DNA of 64,000 nucleotides, from contig NZ_JBLFFL010000001.1 in NCBI RefSeq assembly GCF_051400755.1, forward strand, positions 434,001 through 498,000, given 5' to 3'. Positions 26,546 to 36,308 of this stretch are shown here, one piece after another (the first letter of the stretch is position 1; every line of letters begins with the position of its first letter). Position numbers and translations under genes: made by a program. A model generated the notes under the pieces. The model saw only the letters and a list, made by a program, of their open reading frames with translations, had not been told where the DNA came from and did no database searches. The DNA comes from Parapedobacter sp051400755 (GTDB lineage: Bacteria; Bacteroidota; Bacteroidia; Sphingobacteriales; Sphingobacteriaceae).

Positions 26546-27589
26546 CTAACGGTCTTCTTTTAATTGATAATCTTCGGGGCGCTTTCCCTTTTTAAAACTA
26601 CCGAAACCGAACATGGTGGGTTGGTAGGGGGTCACAAATGCCACATCGGCCTCCTCAGGGATATCCTGTTCAAGGTCAACCGCCCAAAGGCAGGCATTGA
26701 CCAATAACCTCCGGAGGTCTTCGTTGACCAAGTCCACCGACGCGCCCATCGTGGTCGCAAAGGCTTTCCCAGCGCTGCCCCCCGGTACCTGATATTCCCT
26801 GGTCCAGGCAATGGGCAGGGCCGCTTTGTCTGTATTGATGGGTGCATCGGCTGTCATGCCGCTGGTGGACTGCCCATACAACAGCACATCCGCCCCATCC
26901 AAGGAACCAACGGTATACACGTCGGTCGGCACCCAGATGTCTTCCACCCCATTCAATATCGGATTGGCCGCATTGGCCTCGTGTATCACCGCACGTGTTC
27001 CCTCCTTGCCATGGTCGCCATGGTGGTTTACCCAGGTTTCGCCCAGGACTAACATGCCAAATCCTTTTTCCCAGCCGGGCACGGTACTTTGAAAATCGTA
27101 TTTAGCCAAGGAATCTTCCGGGTGCTTGGCATAGTGGAAGGCGTGGGTAGCGGTGCGCAGGCCCACCACGGGTTTCCCCTTTTTCAGGTATGCATCTACA
27201 TGGCGCATCTGATCGGGCGGCAGCTCGCGGAAACGGGTAAAAATAACCATCAAGTCGGCCGACTCCAGCTTTTCCAGTCCCGGAATATTAGACTGCTGCT
27301 CCGCGTCGATCTCCCCGCTCGAGGGGTCTATGGAAAACAACACCGTACAGGTAAATCCATATTTCTTGGCCAGCAGTTGTGCAAGCATCGGCAAGGCCTC
27401 TTCGGAGCGGTACTCTTCATCCCCACTGATAAAGACAATCTGTTTTCCCTTTCCGGGACCTTCATCGCCGGTATAGGTGACCCATTGTTCTTCGGCGGTG
27501 TCGGGTGACTCCTTCGCTGAACAGCAGGTGAAGCAAACCAGTACGAGCAGCAGTAACGGTGCCGATAGCTTTCGATTTTTCGTCTTCAT
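26546..27589 (-). CDS. ThuA domain lipoprotein
   Basis: A 347-residue exported protein. I use the ATG at 27589, not the longer frame from 27790. This start gives a clear lipoprotein signal (MKTKNRKLSAPLLLLVLVCF then TCCSAKE) and an ATGA overlap with the stop of the DUF4432 gene. The ThuA fold (a glutamine-amidotransferase-like, trehalose-utilisation domain) spans about 50-320, with KQIVFISGDEEYRSEEALPM, LMVIFTRFRELPPDQM, GKPVVGLRTATHAF, TWVNHHGDHGKEGTRAV and PIAWTREY. ThuA proteins accompany 3-keto-disaccharide metabolism in other bacteria, where their exact reaction is unsettled. Its surroundings (cytochrome c lipoprotein, epimerase, aldose-epimerase-like protein) fit that role. Confidence 0.88.
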   Translation of the reverse strand: MKTKNRKLSAPLLLLVLVCFTCCSAKESPDTAEEQWVTYTGDEGPGKGKQIVFISGDEEYRSEEALPMLAQLLAKKYGFTCTVLFSIDPSSGEIDAEQQSNIPGLEKLESADLMVIFTRFRELPPDQMRHVDAYLKKGKPVVGLRTATHAFHYAKHPEDSLAKYDFQSTVPGWEKGFGMLVLGETWVNHHGDHGKEGTRAVIHEANAANPILNGVEDIWVPTDVYTVGSLDGADVLLYGQSTSGMTADAPINTDKAALPIAWTREYQVPGGSAGKAFATTMGASVDLVNEDLRRLLVNACLWAVDLEQDIPEEADVAFVTPYQPTMFGFGSFKKGKRPEDYQLKEDR

Positions 27590-28668
27590 ACGCGGGGTGT
27601 TGTTGTTTGTAAAAATTCGTCGATTGCTCCAGGGGTATCTAATACGCGCACACGCAGGGCATAACTCCGCCGTTCCCCGGGCTGCAACATGATCAGCGAG
27701 CCATTCTTTCGGGCCTGCGACTGCCCAACCGGGGGATGGGTGCCAGGCTCCAGTCCCACCACGTATTCCCCGGGTCCCCAATGTTGCCAATTAGTCAGCC
27801 AAGGCAACTGTTGTTTATTAAATTCAATGGCCAGCGCCACGCCTATCTTCGGGTTATGAATACCGCAGCGACACATGCCTGTTTCGTCTGCACGTACATC
27901 GATGAATGCAGCTTCTTCACCACCGCCGACGTGATCCTGTAAAGGCGGTTGGCCTTTGCGGAACGGCGACCCTTCACGGAAGATCTTCGCATTGCTTTCG
28001 CCCTCGCGTGAGGTCCACAGCCCATTCCAGCAAATATCCACGCCTTCATCCACCAATGGCCAGCCCAGGTTCATATGATAAAGCAGCATATGAGGAGCTG
28101 GCGTATTTCCATGGTTGACTACCTCATCTCGAATAGCGATCCAAGGCTCGCCCAGCCTGCTCGAAATCGTGCGTTTCAGCACCAGTTGCATGCCTAAGGG
28201 CTGGGATTGCCTGACAACGCCCGTGATGCTCATATCCAAATGGCCCAATCGCGGGTCGGGCTGGATGATCGATTCGAGGGTAGCGGGCAGCCCGCTAAAC
28301 TGGCTGTGAAGCCCCCGATCCCCGTGCTCATCCGATTCCGGTCCGCCTACGTGGTCCAGTCCACAGGTGGTGAGCAACCCACCACCGAAGCCCTTCAGCC
28401 ATTCAACTCCCTGATAGCCGGCAGGCATCGGACCCGTAATCCCGAGGTGGCTGATCCACGCCAGGCTATGGGCATTGTAAAATGCGTCGGCAATGTCGAG
28501 CCCGCGGTCAATAACAACCCGGTAGCGGAGCCCTGCTCCGGTATTCACCCATGCAACGCGTGTGCCCTTACCAGGACCATTATCCAAGATAGAAGTCTCT
28601 ATCCCCCCGATTTGCAGGGGGTTAGAGACCTTATTTGTCCAATCCTCCATCGGTACCCCGCCTTGCAT
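27586..28668 (-). CDS. DUF4432 family aldose-1-epimerase-like protein
   Basis: A 360-residue protein with the galactose-mutarotase-like beta-sandwich of the DUF4432 family: VVIDRGLDIADAFYNAHSLAW, GWLK-type segment EWLKGFGGGLLTTCGLDHVG, HSQFSGLPA, LLYHMNLGWPLVDEG, and near the end WGPGEYVVGLEPGTHPPVG with a conserved Glu. It probably binds or mutarotates a sugar in the cytoplasm; no signal peptide is visible. Two starts are possible: ATG at 28668, 2 nt after the upstream stop, or ATG at 28650, which has a purine-rich AAGGCGGGG upstream. Its stop overlaps the ThuA start by 4 nt (ATGA). Confidence 0.85.
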   Translation of the reverse strand: MQGGVPMEDWTNKVSNPLQIGGIETSILDNGPGKGTRVAWVNTGAGLRYRVVIDRGLDIADAFYNAHSLAWISHLGITGPMPAGYQGVEWLKGFGGGLLTTCGLDHVGGPESDEHGDRGLHSQFSGLPATLESIIQPDPRLGHLDMSITGVVRQSQPLGMQLVLKRTISSRLGEPWIAIRDEVVNHGNTPAPHMLLYHMNLGWPLVDEGVDICWNGLWTSREGESNAKIFREGSPFRKGQPPLQDHVGGGEEAAFIDVRADETGMCRCGIHNPKIGVALAIEFNKQQLPWLTNWQHWGPGEYVVGLEPGTHPPVGQSQARKNGSLIMLQPGERRSYALRVRVLDTPGAIDEFLQTTTPRV

Positions 28669-28670
28669 CC

Positions 28671-31361
28671 TTAGTCACTTTTATAACGCGGGCTATTTTC
28701 ATTGCCGCCGGCCATCAAGTAGGCAATCAAATCTTTCAGCTCTTCTTCGTTCAGCACGTTCAAGGTACCCGGTGGCATGATCGATACTTTCGACACCTTG
28801 ATGTCCTCCACGTCCTTCTTCGGTATTTTCTTCAAGGCTTGGGGGTCATACGGATTTTGGGAGATCGTGTAATTTGTTTCATCCTCGTCCATCAGTCGGC
28901 CCAACACCGAGGTGCCGTCGCTCAGGTGGAAGACCTTCGATTCGTATTGATCGGAAATCACTTGATTAGGCTCGATGATGGCTTGCAGCTGATCCTTCAC
29001 CGAGAAACGAGTGCCCAATTGCGTGAGATCCGGTCCGGCAGACCCACCTTCTCCCTGTATGGTGTGACATGACCCGCAACGGATGGCTGCAAATAAGGAT
29101 TGCCCCCGTTTAAAATCTCGTTTCCCTTTATCGGCCTCTATGACTTTCTGCGCCTCTTCGATTTTCCAAGCCCTGCCGGGTCCCTTCGGTGGTTCCGCAG
29201 CCAACATCAGCGCGTTGCCCGATTCGGAAAGAAGCGAATCACCCGAGAGCGTATTGTAATGGGCAAACTGTTCCTTTGGCACATTTTCCAGTGCCAGCTT
29301 ACGTGCCCGGTCAAGGAAGCCGACAAAACTGTTGCCTCCCTTGTAGCCAAACGCACCGTAAAACCACTTGAAATACCGTTCGTACAGCTCGGGTGTCCAT
29401 CCTGCCCGTGCCTTGCTCAACGCCGTGGCAAAGTAGATTTGCTGGGCCGGCGGGGTTTTTGCAATCGTATTGGCGATATCCAATCCATATTGCGGATTCC
29501 GCAGGATCAGATCCGCCGAACTGGTGAGCATCGGCATGACCACGGTCGAATCGTCTTTGGCGCTATCTAGCAAGGCCAGCGTCCGTTCCACCACATAAGG
29601 TGCGCTGATGTGGGCCAAGAGTTTGCTCAGTTCGCGGTTAAGTGCATTGTCCGCCGCCGGGTATTGTCCTTCAAGGTAGGTGGCCAGGCGGCTGTTGAGG
29701 GCCTCATCGGGCTTCTCCATGCGATACAACGCCAATTCAAATGCCCGCAGCAGGCCGATTTTGTTTTCTCTCGATATCCGGTTGATATCCACCGTCATCA
29801 ATTTCCGGACGATCAATGGTTGCAGCACCGGATAATCCAGCTTGGTCATCGCAACCATCGCGTTTGTCACGGTTCTGATATTCCGCTCGCGGAATGCCCG
29901 CTTTCCCCATAGCCCGATGGGTTGATGCATGAGCGCCACGGTCGCCGCATACCGGATGTGCCGGTCTTCGTGATCCAGGTAGGGCCATACTTCGTTGACC
30001 ACGTTCGAATCGGCCGGACTGTCATGGTATACTTCAAGCTTCCTGCGGATAGCCATTTCTTCGGTGATGTCGCTTTTCCGTTCCGATGGTTCCTTTACCT
30101 TGTCGTAATCTTTATAATACACCCTGTACAGGTCGGACTCCAATCGCCGGCCGCCGCTGAGGAAATACAGGGCCCCATCCGGACCGATTTCGCCGTCGGT
30201 GAGCGGCAGTGGCGTGCCGGAAAGGAATTCTTCTGCCGTCGCATGATAGGTAGCGCCCTCCTGTTCCAGCTGGACGGCATAGATGATGCCGAAGCTCCAG
30301 TCAAATGCGAGCAGGCTGTTGCGGTATTTATCGGGGAATTTGGCGTTCCCGGCATACACCAGGTTAGTGGGCGACCCCTGACCGATATTCAGCAGCGAGG
30401 GCAGGTCATCGGGATAATATGTCGGCCATTTGCTATTGCCTGTACGCCAGCCAAATTCAGCTCCGCTCGTGACATGCAGCAGACGGGTCGGCCTGTACCA
30501 CGGCATCCCAAAATCCCACTCCATATCCGAATCATAGGCGAAGAGTTCGTCGTCGTCATTGAACGCGATATCAAAGGTGTTCCGAAATCCAGCCGCTACC
30601 AACTGCCAATCCTGTCCAAGCGAATCAGTTTTGGCGATCCAGCCGCCCGGGGCCATCCGGTCTGTGGCGTGGCCCTGCGGATCTTTTATCAACTGGAAGA
30701 TGTTATCTTCGTCCCACGTGTTGGGCAAACGGTAGCTATCCATTTCTGGCACATCGGTATGATTACCGCATACGAGGTATAACGATTTTTTATCCGGTGC
30801 CAGAATGATACTGTGCGGTCCATGCTCGCCATCTCCGTTAAACGACTTCAACAGGGTGATCTCATCAAATTGGTCATCGTTGTCGTTGTCTTTCAGCCGG
30901 TACAGTCCGCTGCTCTTTTCAAGCTTTTCGTTGCCGCCATGGTTGACCATGACATAGAGGCTGTTAAATGCCCAAAGCAATCCCTGTGCATATCCCATTC
31001 CAAGCTTGGTCTGGGTGGTATCGTCCTTCCATTCATCCCCCGGCAGGGTCAGCGGCTGCGGTTTGGTGGTCAGCGTATCCGTACCGATCTCCGAGAGCTC
31101 CAGGCGGTACAGTGATCCATATTGGTCGGACACGATCATCCGTCCTTTGTCATCGAATGTCATGGCCACCCACGATCCCTGCTTATTTTCAGAAGGGGTG
31201 TAGAGGTGCTCGACGACAAAATCCGGTGCAACGGTGATCTTTTCCACCTTGGGTTCCACATCTGCCTGTTTCGTTTCTTCATCCTCGGTCTGGCATGCCG
31301 AGGTCATCAGCAATGCTGCAAGGGCAACTGCTAATCCGGGACTACATTTAAAAATCTGCAT
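28671..31361 (-). CDS. PVC-type cytochrome c lipoprotein with beta-propeller and HEAT repeats
   Basis: An 896-residue exported lipoprotein (lipobox MTSAC, Cys23). Residues about 45-410 form a sugar-dehydrogenase-like beta-propeller (VAMTFDDKGRMIVSDQYGSLYR, YAQGLLWAFNSLYVMVNHGG, GEHGPHSIILAPDKKSLYLVCGNHTD, DGEIGPDGALYFLSGGRR). HEAT-like helices span about 440-700. The C-terminal cytochrome c domain has Cys762-x-x-Cys765-His766 (IRCGSCHTIQGEGG) and ends with MPPGTLNVLNEEEL, where Met is a plausible heme ligand. It lacks the SGNH domain of the 22474-25650 protein. It heads a four-gene operon with DUF4432, ThuA and epimerase genes. A 65-nt repeat (E1) lies upstream. Extracytoplasmic sugar oxidation is the likely role, by family analogy. 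Confidence 0.9.
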   Translation of the reverse strand: MQIFKCSPGLAVALAALLMTSACQTEDEETKQADVEPKVEKITVAPDFVVEHLYTPSENKQGSWVAMTFDDKGRMIVSDQYGSLYRLELSEIGTDTLTTKPQPLTLPGDEWKDDTTQTKLGMGYAQGLLWAFNSLYVMVNHGGNEKLEKSSGLYRLKDNDNDDQFDEITLLKSFNGDGEHGPHSIILAPDKKSLYLVCGNHTDVPEMDSYRLPNTWDEDNIFQLIKDPQGHATDRMAPGGWIAKTDSLGQDWQLVAAGFRNTFDIAFNDDDELFAYDSDMEWDFGMPWYRPTRLLHVTSGAEFGWRTGNSKWPTYYPDDLPSLLNIGQGSPTNLVYAGNAKFPDKYRNSLLAFDWSFGIIYAVQLEQEGATYHATAEEFLSGTPLPLTDGEIGPDGALYFLSGGRRLESDLYRVYYKDYDKVKEPSERKSDITEEMAIRRKLEVYHDSPADSNVVNEVWPYLDHEDRHIRYAATVALMHQPIGLWGKRAFRERNIRTVTNAMVAMTKLDYPVLQPLIVRKLMTVDINRISRENKIGLLRAFELALYRMEKPDEALNSRLATYLEGQYPAADNALNRELSKLLAHISAPYVVERTLALLDSAKDDSTVVMPMLTSSADLILRNPQYGLDIANTIAKTPPAQQIYFATALSKARAGWTPELYERYFKWFYGAFGYKGGNSFVGFLDRARKLALENVPKEQFAHYNTLSGDSLLSESGNALMLAAEPPKGPGRAWKIEEAQKVIEADKGKRDFKRGQSLFAAIRCGSCHTIQGEGGSAGPDLTQLGTRFSVKDQLQAIIEPNQVISDQYESKVFHLSDGTSVLGRLMDEDETNYTISQNPYDPQALKKIPKKDVEDIKVSKVSIMPPGTLNVLNEEELKDLIAYLMAGGNENSPRYKSD

Positions 31362-31418
31362 ATATGATACTGGTTGTATGAACTGATTGTTATCTGGATA
31401 TCATTCAGGATGCTGTAA

Positions 31419-31483
31419 TATAATTGGACACTAGTACAATGATAGGGTAACCATACCGGGATGGCAACCTGCACTATCCTGAA
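31419..31483 (-). repeat. 65-nt intergenic repeat, copy E1 (candidate operator)
   Basis: This 65-nt block matches 37691-37755 at 55 of 65 positions without gaps. Four conserved blocks, on the plus strand TATAATTGGACACTA, CAATGATAG, CCGGGATGGCAACCTG and ACTATCCTGAA, are separated by variable spacers. It lies 58-122 nt before the start of the cytochrome c gene at 31361 and 17 nt after the SusD stop. Conserved blocks with free spacers suggest protein binding sites rather than a mobile element. A nearby TTCAGGAT at 31404-31411 is an inverted copy of its ATCCTGAA end. Confidence 0.75.
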
Positions 31484-31500
31484 TACAGAAATCCAGTCCA

Positions 31501-32991
31501 TCACCATCCCGGATTCTGTTCAAACCCATTCAAGCGGATCTCCCGTGCGGGAATGGGGAATAACAACTTATGCGGCTGGATATTATACGCTGCACTGCTC
31601 AGCCTGGTCAACCGTTCCTTCTCTTCCGTGCCGTGCGCGGTCATCACCTCAACGGCCTTGCCGGTCCGCAACAGTTGATACCAGCGGTGGTTTTCAAAAG
31701 CAACTTCCACCCGCTGCTCGTGATAGACCGCCTCCCGGAATGCCTCCTGTCCGAGACCTGCCAAGGGTTCCAGGTTTGCCCGTTCCCTTACGGCATTGAG
31801 GTGTGTGTAGGGGTCGCCCGTGCCGGTTTCATTGAGCGCCTCTGCGAGCATCAGCAACACGTGGGAATACCGATAAACCGGCCAATTTTCATTGGCGCGC
31901 CCGTCTTCCAGAAAAGGGGGATGGTAGTACTTTTTGATGAAGGGAATGTCGCCATCGAATGCCTCGGACTCCTCGAAATTAGCATTCGAAGGGTCGCTGA
32001 ACATGGCAATGGATGCGTCCCTGCGCACGTCGCCATCTTCGTAGGCCTGATAAATACTGGGTGTCGGGATGTTACTTCCACCGAGGTTGCCCGGGAATCC
32101 GACCAACTCGTCCTTGGCATTGCGCGGACCAAACTGAAAGATGAAATTGCTGGCTTCGGATTGCAGGCCGTCATCAAACTGGATCGCAAACACGGATTCC
32201 GCATTATTCTTGAAAGCGGGGTCAAAGTTGTCTGCATAGTCAGGCAACAGCGCATAACCGAGCTCCAACACTTGCTGCAATGCCGCAGCTGCCTCGTCAA
32301 AGTGCTGCAAGGTCAGGTGCACCTCGCCCAGCAGGGTCAACGCCGCACCCTTCGTTGCGCGGCCGACATCGGGTCCGGTATAGGATTCCGGCAGGTTGGC
32401 CACGGCGGCATCGGCATCAGCCAGGATCTGATTGTACACCTCATCGACACTCGCCCGACCCTCCGAGAAGGCACTCTCCGGATCTGATATTTCATCCAAG
32501 ACCAGCGGCACCGGACCGAAAAGCCGGACCAGGTGAAAATACTGCAACGCCCGCAAAAACTGCGCTTCACCCTTATACCTGGTTTTGACGGCTTCATCTG
32601 AAAATTCCACGGCGTCAATACGGCCCAAAATAACATTCGTCTGCTGGATGTTGCGGTAGAGCAGGTTCCACGTATTATTGACGTAATTGTTGGTCGACGT
32701 GATGAGAAATTCATCGATCTCCTCACGCTGCTGGGCACCCCTATCCGATTCGTCAAACTGGTAATTCGTGTTATCGGCCACCATCTCCGTCATCGCCCAG
32801 TAGTAGTCGGCGGTGTAAAGCTCCTGAAGGGAGCCATACGCGCCGTTTACCGCCCGCAAAAATTGGCTTTCATTCTGGTAGTACGTAGCATCGCTTGAAA
32901 AGGTATGTGGTTCTACTTCCAGCATATGGTGGCATGATCCCATGGTAAACAAAAGTACCAATAGGAGGATATATTTTTGGTTCTTCTTCAT
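31501..32991 (-). CDS. SusD/RagB family outer-membrane lipoprotein
   Basis: A 496-residue lipoprotein, signal peptide MKKNQKYILLLVLLFTMGSC with Cys20. SusD segments: FLRAVNGAYGSLQELYTADY, NNTWNLLYRNIQQTNVILGRI, EAQFLRALQYFHLVRLFGPVPLV, LLGEVHLTLQHFDEAAAALQQV, YRYSHVLLMLAEALNE, HLNAVRERANL, YHEQRVEVAFENHRWYQLLR and LFPIPAREIRLNG. It is encoded 22 nt after SusC of the sigma-factor locus and would be that transporter's surface lid. The following 139 nt contain repeat E1 and no gene. Confidence 0.97.
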   Translation of the reverse strand: MKKNQKYILLLVLLFTMGSCHHMLEVEPHTFSSDATYYQNESQFLRAVNGAYGSLQELYTADYYWAMTEMVADNTNYQFDESDRGAQQREEIDEFLITSTNNYVNNTWNLLYRNIQQTNVILGRIDAVEFSDEAVKTRYKGEAQFLRALQYFHLVRLFGPVPLVLDEISDPESAFSEGRASVDEVYNQILADADAAVANLPESYTGPDVGRATKGAALTLLGEVHLTLQHFDEAAAALQQVLELGYALLPDYADNFDPAFKNNAESVFAIQFDDGLQSEASNFIFQFGPRNAKDELVGFPGNLGGSNIPTPSIYQAYEDGDVRRDASIAMFSDPSNANFEESEAFDGDIPFIKKYYHPPFLEDGRANENWPVYRYSHVLLMLAEALNETGTGDPYTHLNAVRERANLEPLAGLGQEAFREAVYHEQRVEVAFENHRWYQLLRTGKAVEVMTAHGTEEKERLTRLSSAAYNIQPHKLLFPIPAREIRLNGFEQNPGW

Positions 32992-33013
32992 TTTTCCTCG
33001 AATAATTGATTAA

Positions 33014-36000
33014 TTAAAAACTGAAATTAATCCCCAGCGTATAGATACGCGGCACCGGGTAATTGGAATAATCGATTCCCGGAACAAGTGCCCCGGTATC
33101 GTCCCGATTATAATTGGTGCCTTCGGGATTGCCGCTGTAGCCGGTAAACAAGAAGGCGTTTTGGAGGGTGGCATATACCCTTGCACTTTTGATCAATCGG
33201 CTTTGCTCCGTTCCTGCGGGCAGGTTATAACCCAAGGTGATATTCTTGATCCATGCATAGTCGGTCTTCTCGATCCACAGGCTATGTGTATCCCGGTACA
33301 TGACCCGCCCCCTGCCGGTACCGTTTGTAGTGGGCACCAAGCCGTTTCCGGGTTGTTCGGGCGAGCGCCACCGATTCATGATATCCCGGTTTACATTAAA
33401 CACCCCGTCGATGTTTCCGGTATAGAAATTAGTAGCGCGCAACATCTCTGCGCCCGCAGCACCAACCACCAGCACACGGAAATCAAAATCTTTGTATCGC
33501 AACACATTGGTGATCCCCCAATTGAAGTCCGGATACGGATTGCCGATCACATCAAAGTCCTGGAAGGGAGTGATCTCGCCATCGCCGTTGACATCGCGAA
33601 AACGCATATTCCCTGGGATGGCACCCGGGAAAGCCGGGTAATTTTGAAGGTCCTGCTCGTTTTGATAGATCCCTTCATACACGTACCCGATGATCATGCC
33701 TACGGGACTTCCGATCCGCGTGATGTTGGTGGGGTTGCCCTCACTGCTCAGACCGGAATAGATGGGGTCTTCGCTACGTCCCAGCGTGATCACCTTATTG
33801 CGGTTGAAGGAAATGTTGAGGTTGGTAGACCACTCGAAATCGTCCGAAACGATGTTAACCGTATTCAGTCCCAGCTCCACGCCGCGGTTGCGCACGTCGC
33901 CCCGATTTTCGGTGACCGTACCAAAGCCGGAAGATTGCGGGATTTCCACATTCAACAGGAGATCCTGCGTATTCCGGTTATAGAAATCCGCGGTCAGGTT
34001 AATCCGGTTGTCCAGGAAATTAAAGTCGACACCCAGGTTTAATTCGCGCATACGCTCCCAGCCCAGGTTGGGATTAGCTACAGTATTCATCACCCGTCCA
34101 CTGCCCAACGTGCCATCAAACACATAGTCCCTGGTGCCGATGTTGCTCATGTAGGAATAATTCCCGATGTTGAAATTGCCCGTAAATCCATAAGATGCGC
34201 GCAGTTTCAGTTCATCGATCCACGTACTGTTTTTCAGAAAATTCTCTTCGGACAACCGCCACCCGAGGGCGAAGGAAGGGAAGGTACCCCAGCGGTTATT
34301 GGCACCGAAGCGCGAAGACCCATCGGTCCGCACCGTAGCCGTCACAAGGTACTTGTCGGCAAAGGAATAATTAGCCCGCGCCAGATACGAAATCAGCGCC
34401 CAATCGCTGATGTCAATGCCTCCCATTGTTATCCGTGCAGCCGCATTTAATGACTGGATATCATCATCAGGAAACTGCACTCCATTGAAGGTATTGTTAT
34501 GAATCTTCTGTTGCTGAACCGTATAGCCGATCAATCCCGAAAGGGAATGCCCTGATTCGCTGTTATAGTCATAGGTCAAGGTGTTTTCATTCAACCAATT
34601 CAGGTATTTCACGTTGCCATAGTTGCCAGAGGGAACCGATGGCGGCCGGGCGTTTTGGTTACCCAAAATCGATGGCCGGAAATACTGGGAGTCTCCGTCT
34701 TCAAAATCAACATTAAAGGACGATTTGAATTTCAGGTTTTTGACGATCTCAAACTCCCCAAAGGTATTCATCAGGATCCGGGTACGGTTGCCCTTGTTGA
34801 CCGTCTCATTCAAGAACATGATGGGGTTAGGGATGCCGAAGGTCCCCGGCGACTCGATGTAGTCGTTGTAGCTGCCATCGGCATTGTATGCCGGAGGGAT
34901 CGGGTTGGCGATTTCAAACCCTTCATCCCGGCCCTGTCCTGTCACTCCGCCCTTCAGGAAGGTCATGGAAGGCGACAGGTTGACCCCCACTTTAAACCGA
35001 TCCGTAATATCAGCATCTACGTTGGCACGTAAGGAAAACCGATCAAAACTGGTGTTGAGCATGACCCCTTCTTGATTAAAGTACCCGGCGGAAACGAAAG
35101 TCCTGACGTTTTCGTTCCCCCCGCTGATACTTATCCCAAGGTCAGACATCGGTGCCACTCGCGTGACCGCATCATACCAATCCGTCCCTTCGCCGATCGC
35201 CGCGGGGTTGCGGTAGATCTCCGGGATATCCTCCAACGTAGGTTCGCGCCCCTCTTCAAACCGGATTTGGTCTTCAATGGCTTCTTTCCTGAACTGCGCA
35301 AACTCTTGGCCATTCATCAGGTCGGGCCTCCCTTTTTGCGGCACTTCCTGCAAACCGCTGCTCATGGTCACCTGTATCTGGGGTTTTCCGCTGCTTCCCC
35401 GTTTGGTGGTGATCATCACCACGCCATTGGCCCCGCGCGAGCCGTAGATGGCCGTCGCCGAGGCATCCTTCAGTACCGTCATCGATTCGATATCCTGCGG
35501 GTTCAATGAACTCATCGGATTAGATTGCTGACTGGACGATGACGGCACCGGGAAACCATCAATCACATAAAGCGGTTCGCTGCCCGCACCGATTGCCCCG
35601 ATACCCCTTACCTGTATTTTTGGTCCCCCTCCCGGTGTACCGTTAGACGTGCTTACGTTGACACCGGATACCTGTCCGGAAAGCCCTTGGTCCAAGCTGG
35701 CAACAGACTGTCCCCGTACGTTTGACATGCTGATCGGCGCGATCGACCCGGTAACATCCTTTTTTTGCTGGCTGCCGTATCCGACGATGACCACCTCCTC
35801 CAAATCGGCGGTCTCCCCTTCCAACACGATTGCTATCGACGTTTGGTCGCCCAGGGTTACCTCTTGCGAAAGGTATCCGACATTGGTAAAGATCAAGACC
35901 TCTCCGGGCTTAGCCTCCAACTGGAAGCGTCCGTCGGCATCCGTAGCCGTACCCCGAGATGTCCCTTTGACCTGTACGGTCACGCCTTCCACCGCCTTGC

Positions 36001-36172
36001 CCTGTGCATCTTTCACCGTACCGGTTACTTGTTCCTGTCCGATTCTATTTTCGTTGGCGGCGGGCGCAGCCTTTACGACCGTCAACAGTAGTATGATCTT
36101 CATCAAAACCAGTATGCTGATCGGTCTAAAATTCGGTCTATAGCAGTATTTGCCTGATTTTTTTTTATACAT
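33014..36172 (-). CDS. SusC/RagA family TonB-linked outer-membrane transporter (no STN domain)
   Basis: A 1052-residue SusC importer. The hydrophobic leader (PISILVLMKIILLLTVVKAAPA) is followed directly by the CarboxypepD_reg-like domain at about 46-130 (QVTGTVKDAQGKAVEGVTVQVKG), then EEVVIVGYGSQQKKDVTG, the plug (IQVRGIGAIGAGSEPLYVIDG and VLKDASATAIYGSRGANG), and the barrel ending in GINFSF. SusC proteins controlled by a FecI/FecR pair usually carry an extra STN signalling domain of about 70 residues between leader and CarboxypepD_reg. None fits here. This matters because the gene follows an ECF sigma gene and a broken fecR-like gene, 136 nt after the end of the degraded reading frame. Confidence 0.95.
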   Translation of the reverse strand: MYKKKSGKYCYRPNFRPISILVLMKIILLLTVVKAAPAANENRIGQEQVTGTVKDAQGKAVEGVTVQVKGTSRGTATDADGRFQLEAKPGEVLIFTNVGYLSQEVTLGDQTSIAIVLEGETADLEEVVIVGYGSQQKKDVTGSIAPISMSNVRGQSVASLDQGLSGQVSGVNVSTSNGTPGGGPKIQVRGIGAIGAGSEPLYVIDGFPVPSSSSQQSNPMSSLNPQDIESMTVLKDASATAIYGSRGANGVVMITTKRGSSGKPQIQVTMSSGLQEVPQKGRPDLMNGQEFAQFRKEAIEDQIRFEEGREPTLEDIPEIYRNPAAIGEGTDWYDAVTRVAPMSDLGISISGGNENVRTFVSAGYFNQEGVMLNTSFDRFSLRANVDADITDRFKVGVNLSPSMTFLKGGVTGQGRDEGFEIANPIPPAYNADGSYNDYIESPGTFGIPNPIMFLNETVNKGNRTRILMNTFGEFEIVKNLKFKSSFNVDFEDGDSQYFRPSILGNQNARPPSVPSGNYGNVKYLNWLNENTLTYDYNSESGHSLSGLIGYTVQQQKIHNNTFNGVQFPDDDIQSLNAAARITMGGIDISDWALISYLARANYSFADKYLVTATVRTDGSSRFGANNRWGTFPSFALGWRLSEENFLKNSTWIDELKLRASYGFTGNFNIGNYSYMSNIGTRDYVFDGTLGSGRVMNTVANPNLGWERMRELNLGVDFNFLDNRINLTADFYNRNTQDLLLNVEIPQSSGFGTVTENRGDVRNRGVELGLNTVNIVSDDFEWSTNLNISFNRNKVITLGRSEDPIYSGLSSEGNPTNITRIGSPVGMIIGYVYEGIYQNEQDLQNYPAFPGAIPGNMRFRDVNGDGEITPFQDFDVIGNPYPDFNWGITNVLRYKDFDFRVLVVGAAGAEMLRATNFYTGNIDGVFNVNRDIMNRWRSPEQPGNGLVPTTNGTGRGRVMYRDTHSLWIEKTDYAWIKNITLGYNLPAGTEQSRLIKSARVYATLQNAFLFTGYSGNPEGTNYNRDDTGALVPGIDYSNYPVPRIYTLGINFSF

Positions 36173-36308
36173 TTGAACTTGGGTTTATTAATTAATAATT
36201 GGTCTCACAATCAATTTTGGTTAGTCCCCCAGTCTATCATTTGGTAGACGGAAACCGAGTGCGGGCCAACGCCTCGGTTTCTATTTGGTGACCCTGTTCG
36301 TTCATTGG

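Noticed and set aside
26546..27790. Longer version of the ThuA protein starting at 27790
   Set aside because: The first 67 residues overlap the DUF4432 gene and hide the lipoprotein signal that starts at 27589.
29922..30782. Open frame of 286 codons on the plus strand
   Set aside because: It is fully antisense to the cytochrome c lipoprotein gene and its product has no domain pattern, being rich in residues typical of reverse-frame translation.
31570..32487. Open frame of 305 codons on the plus strand
   Set aside because: Antisense to a clear SusD gene with all family blocks; no support for a second protein.
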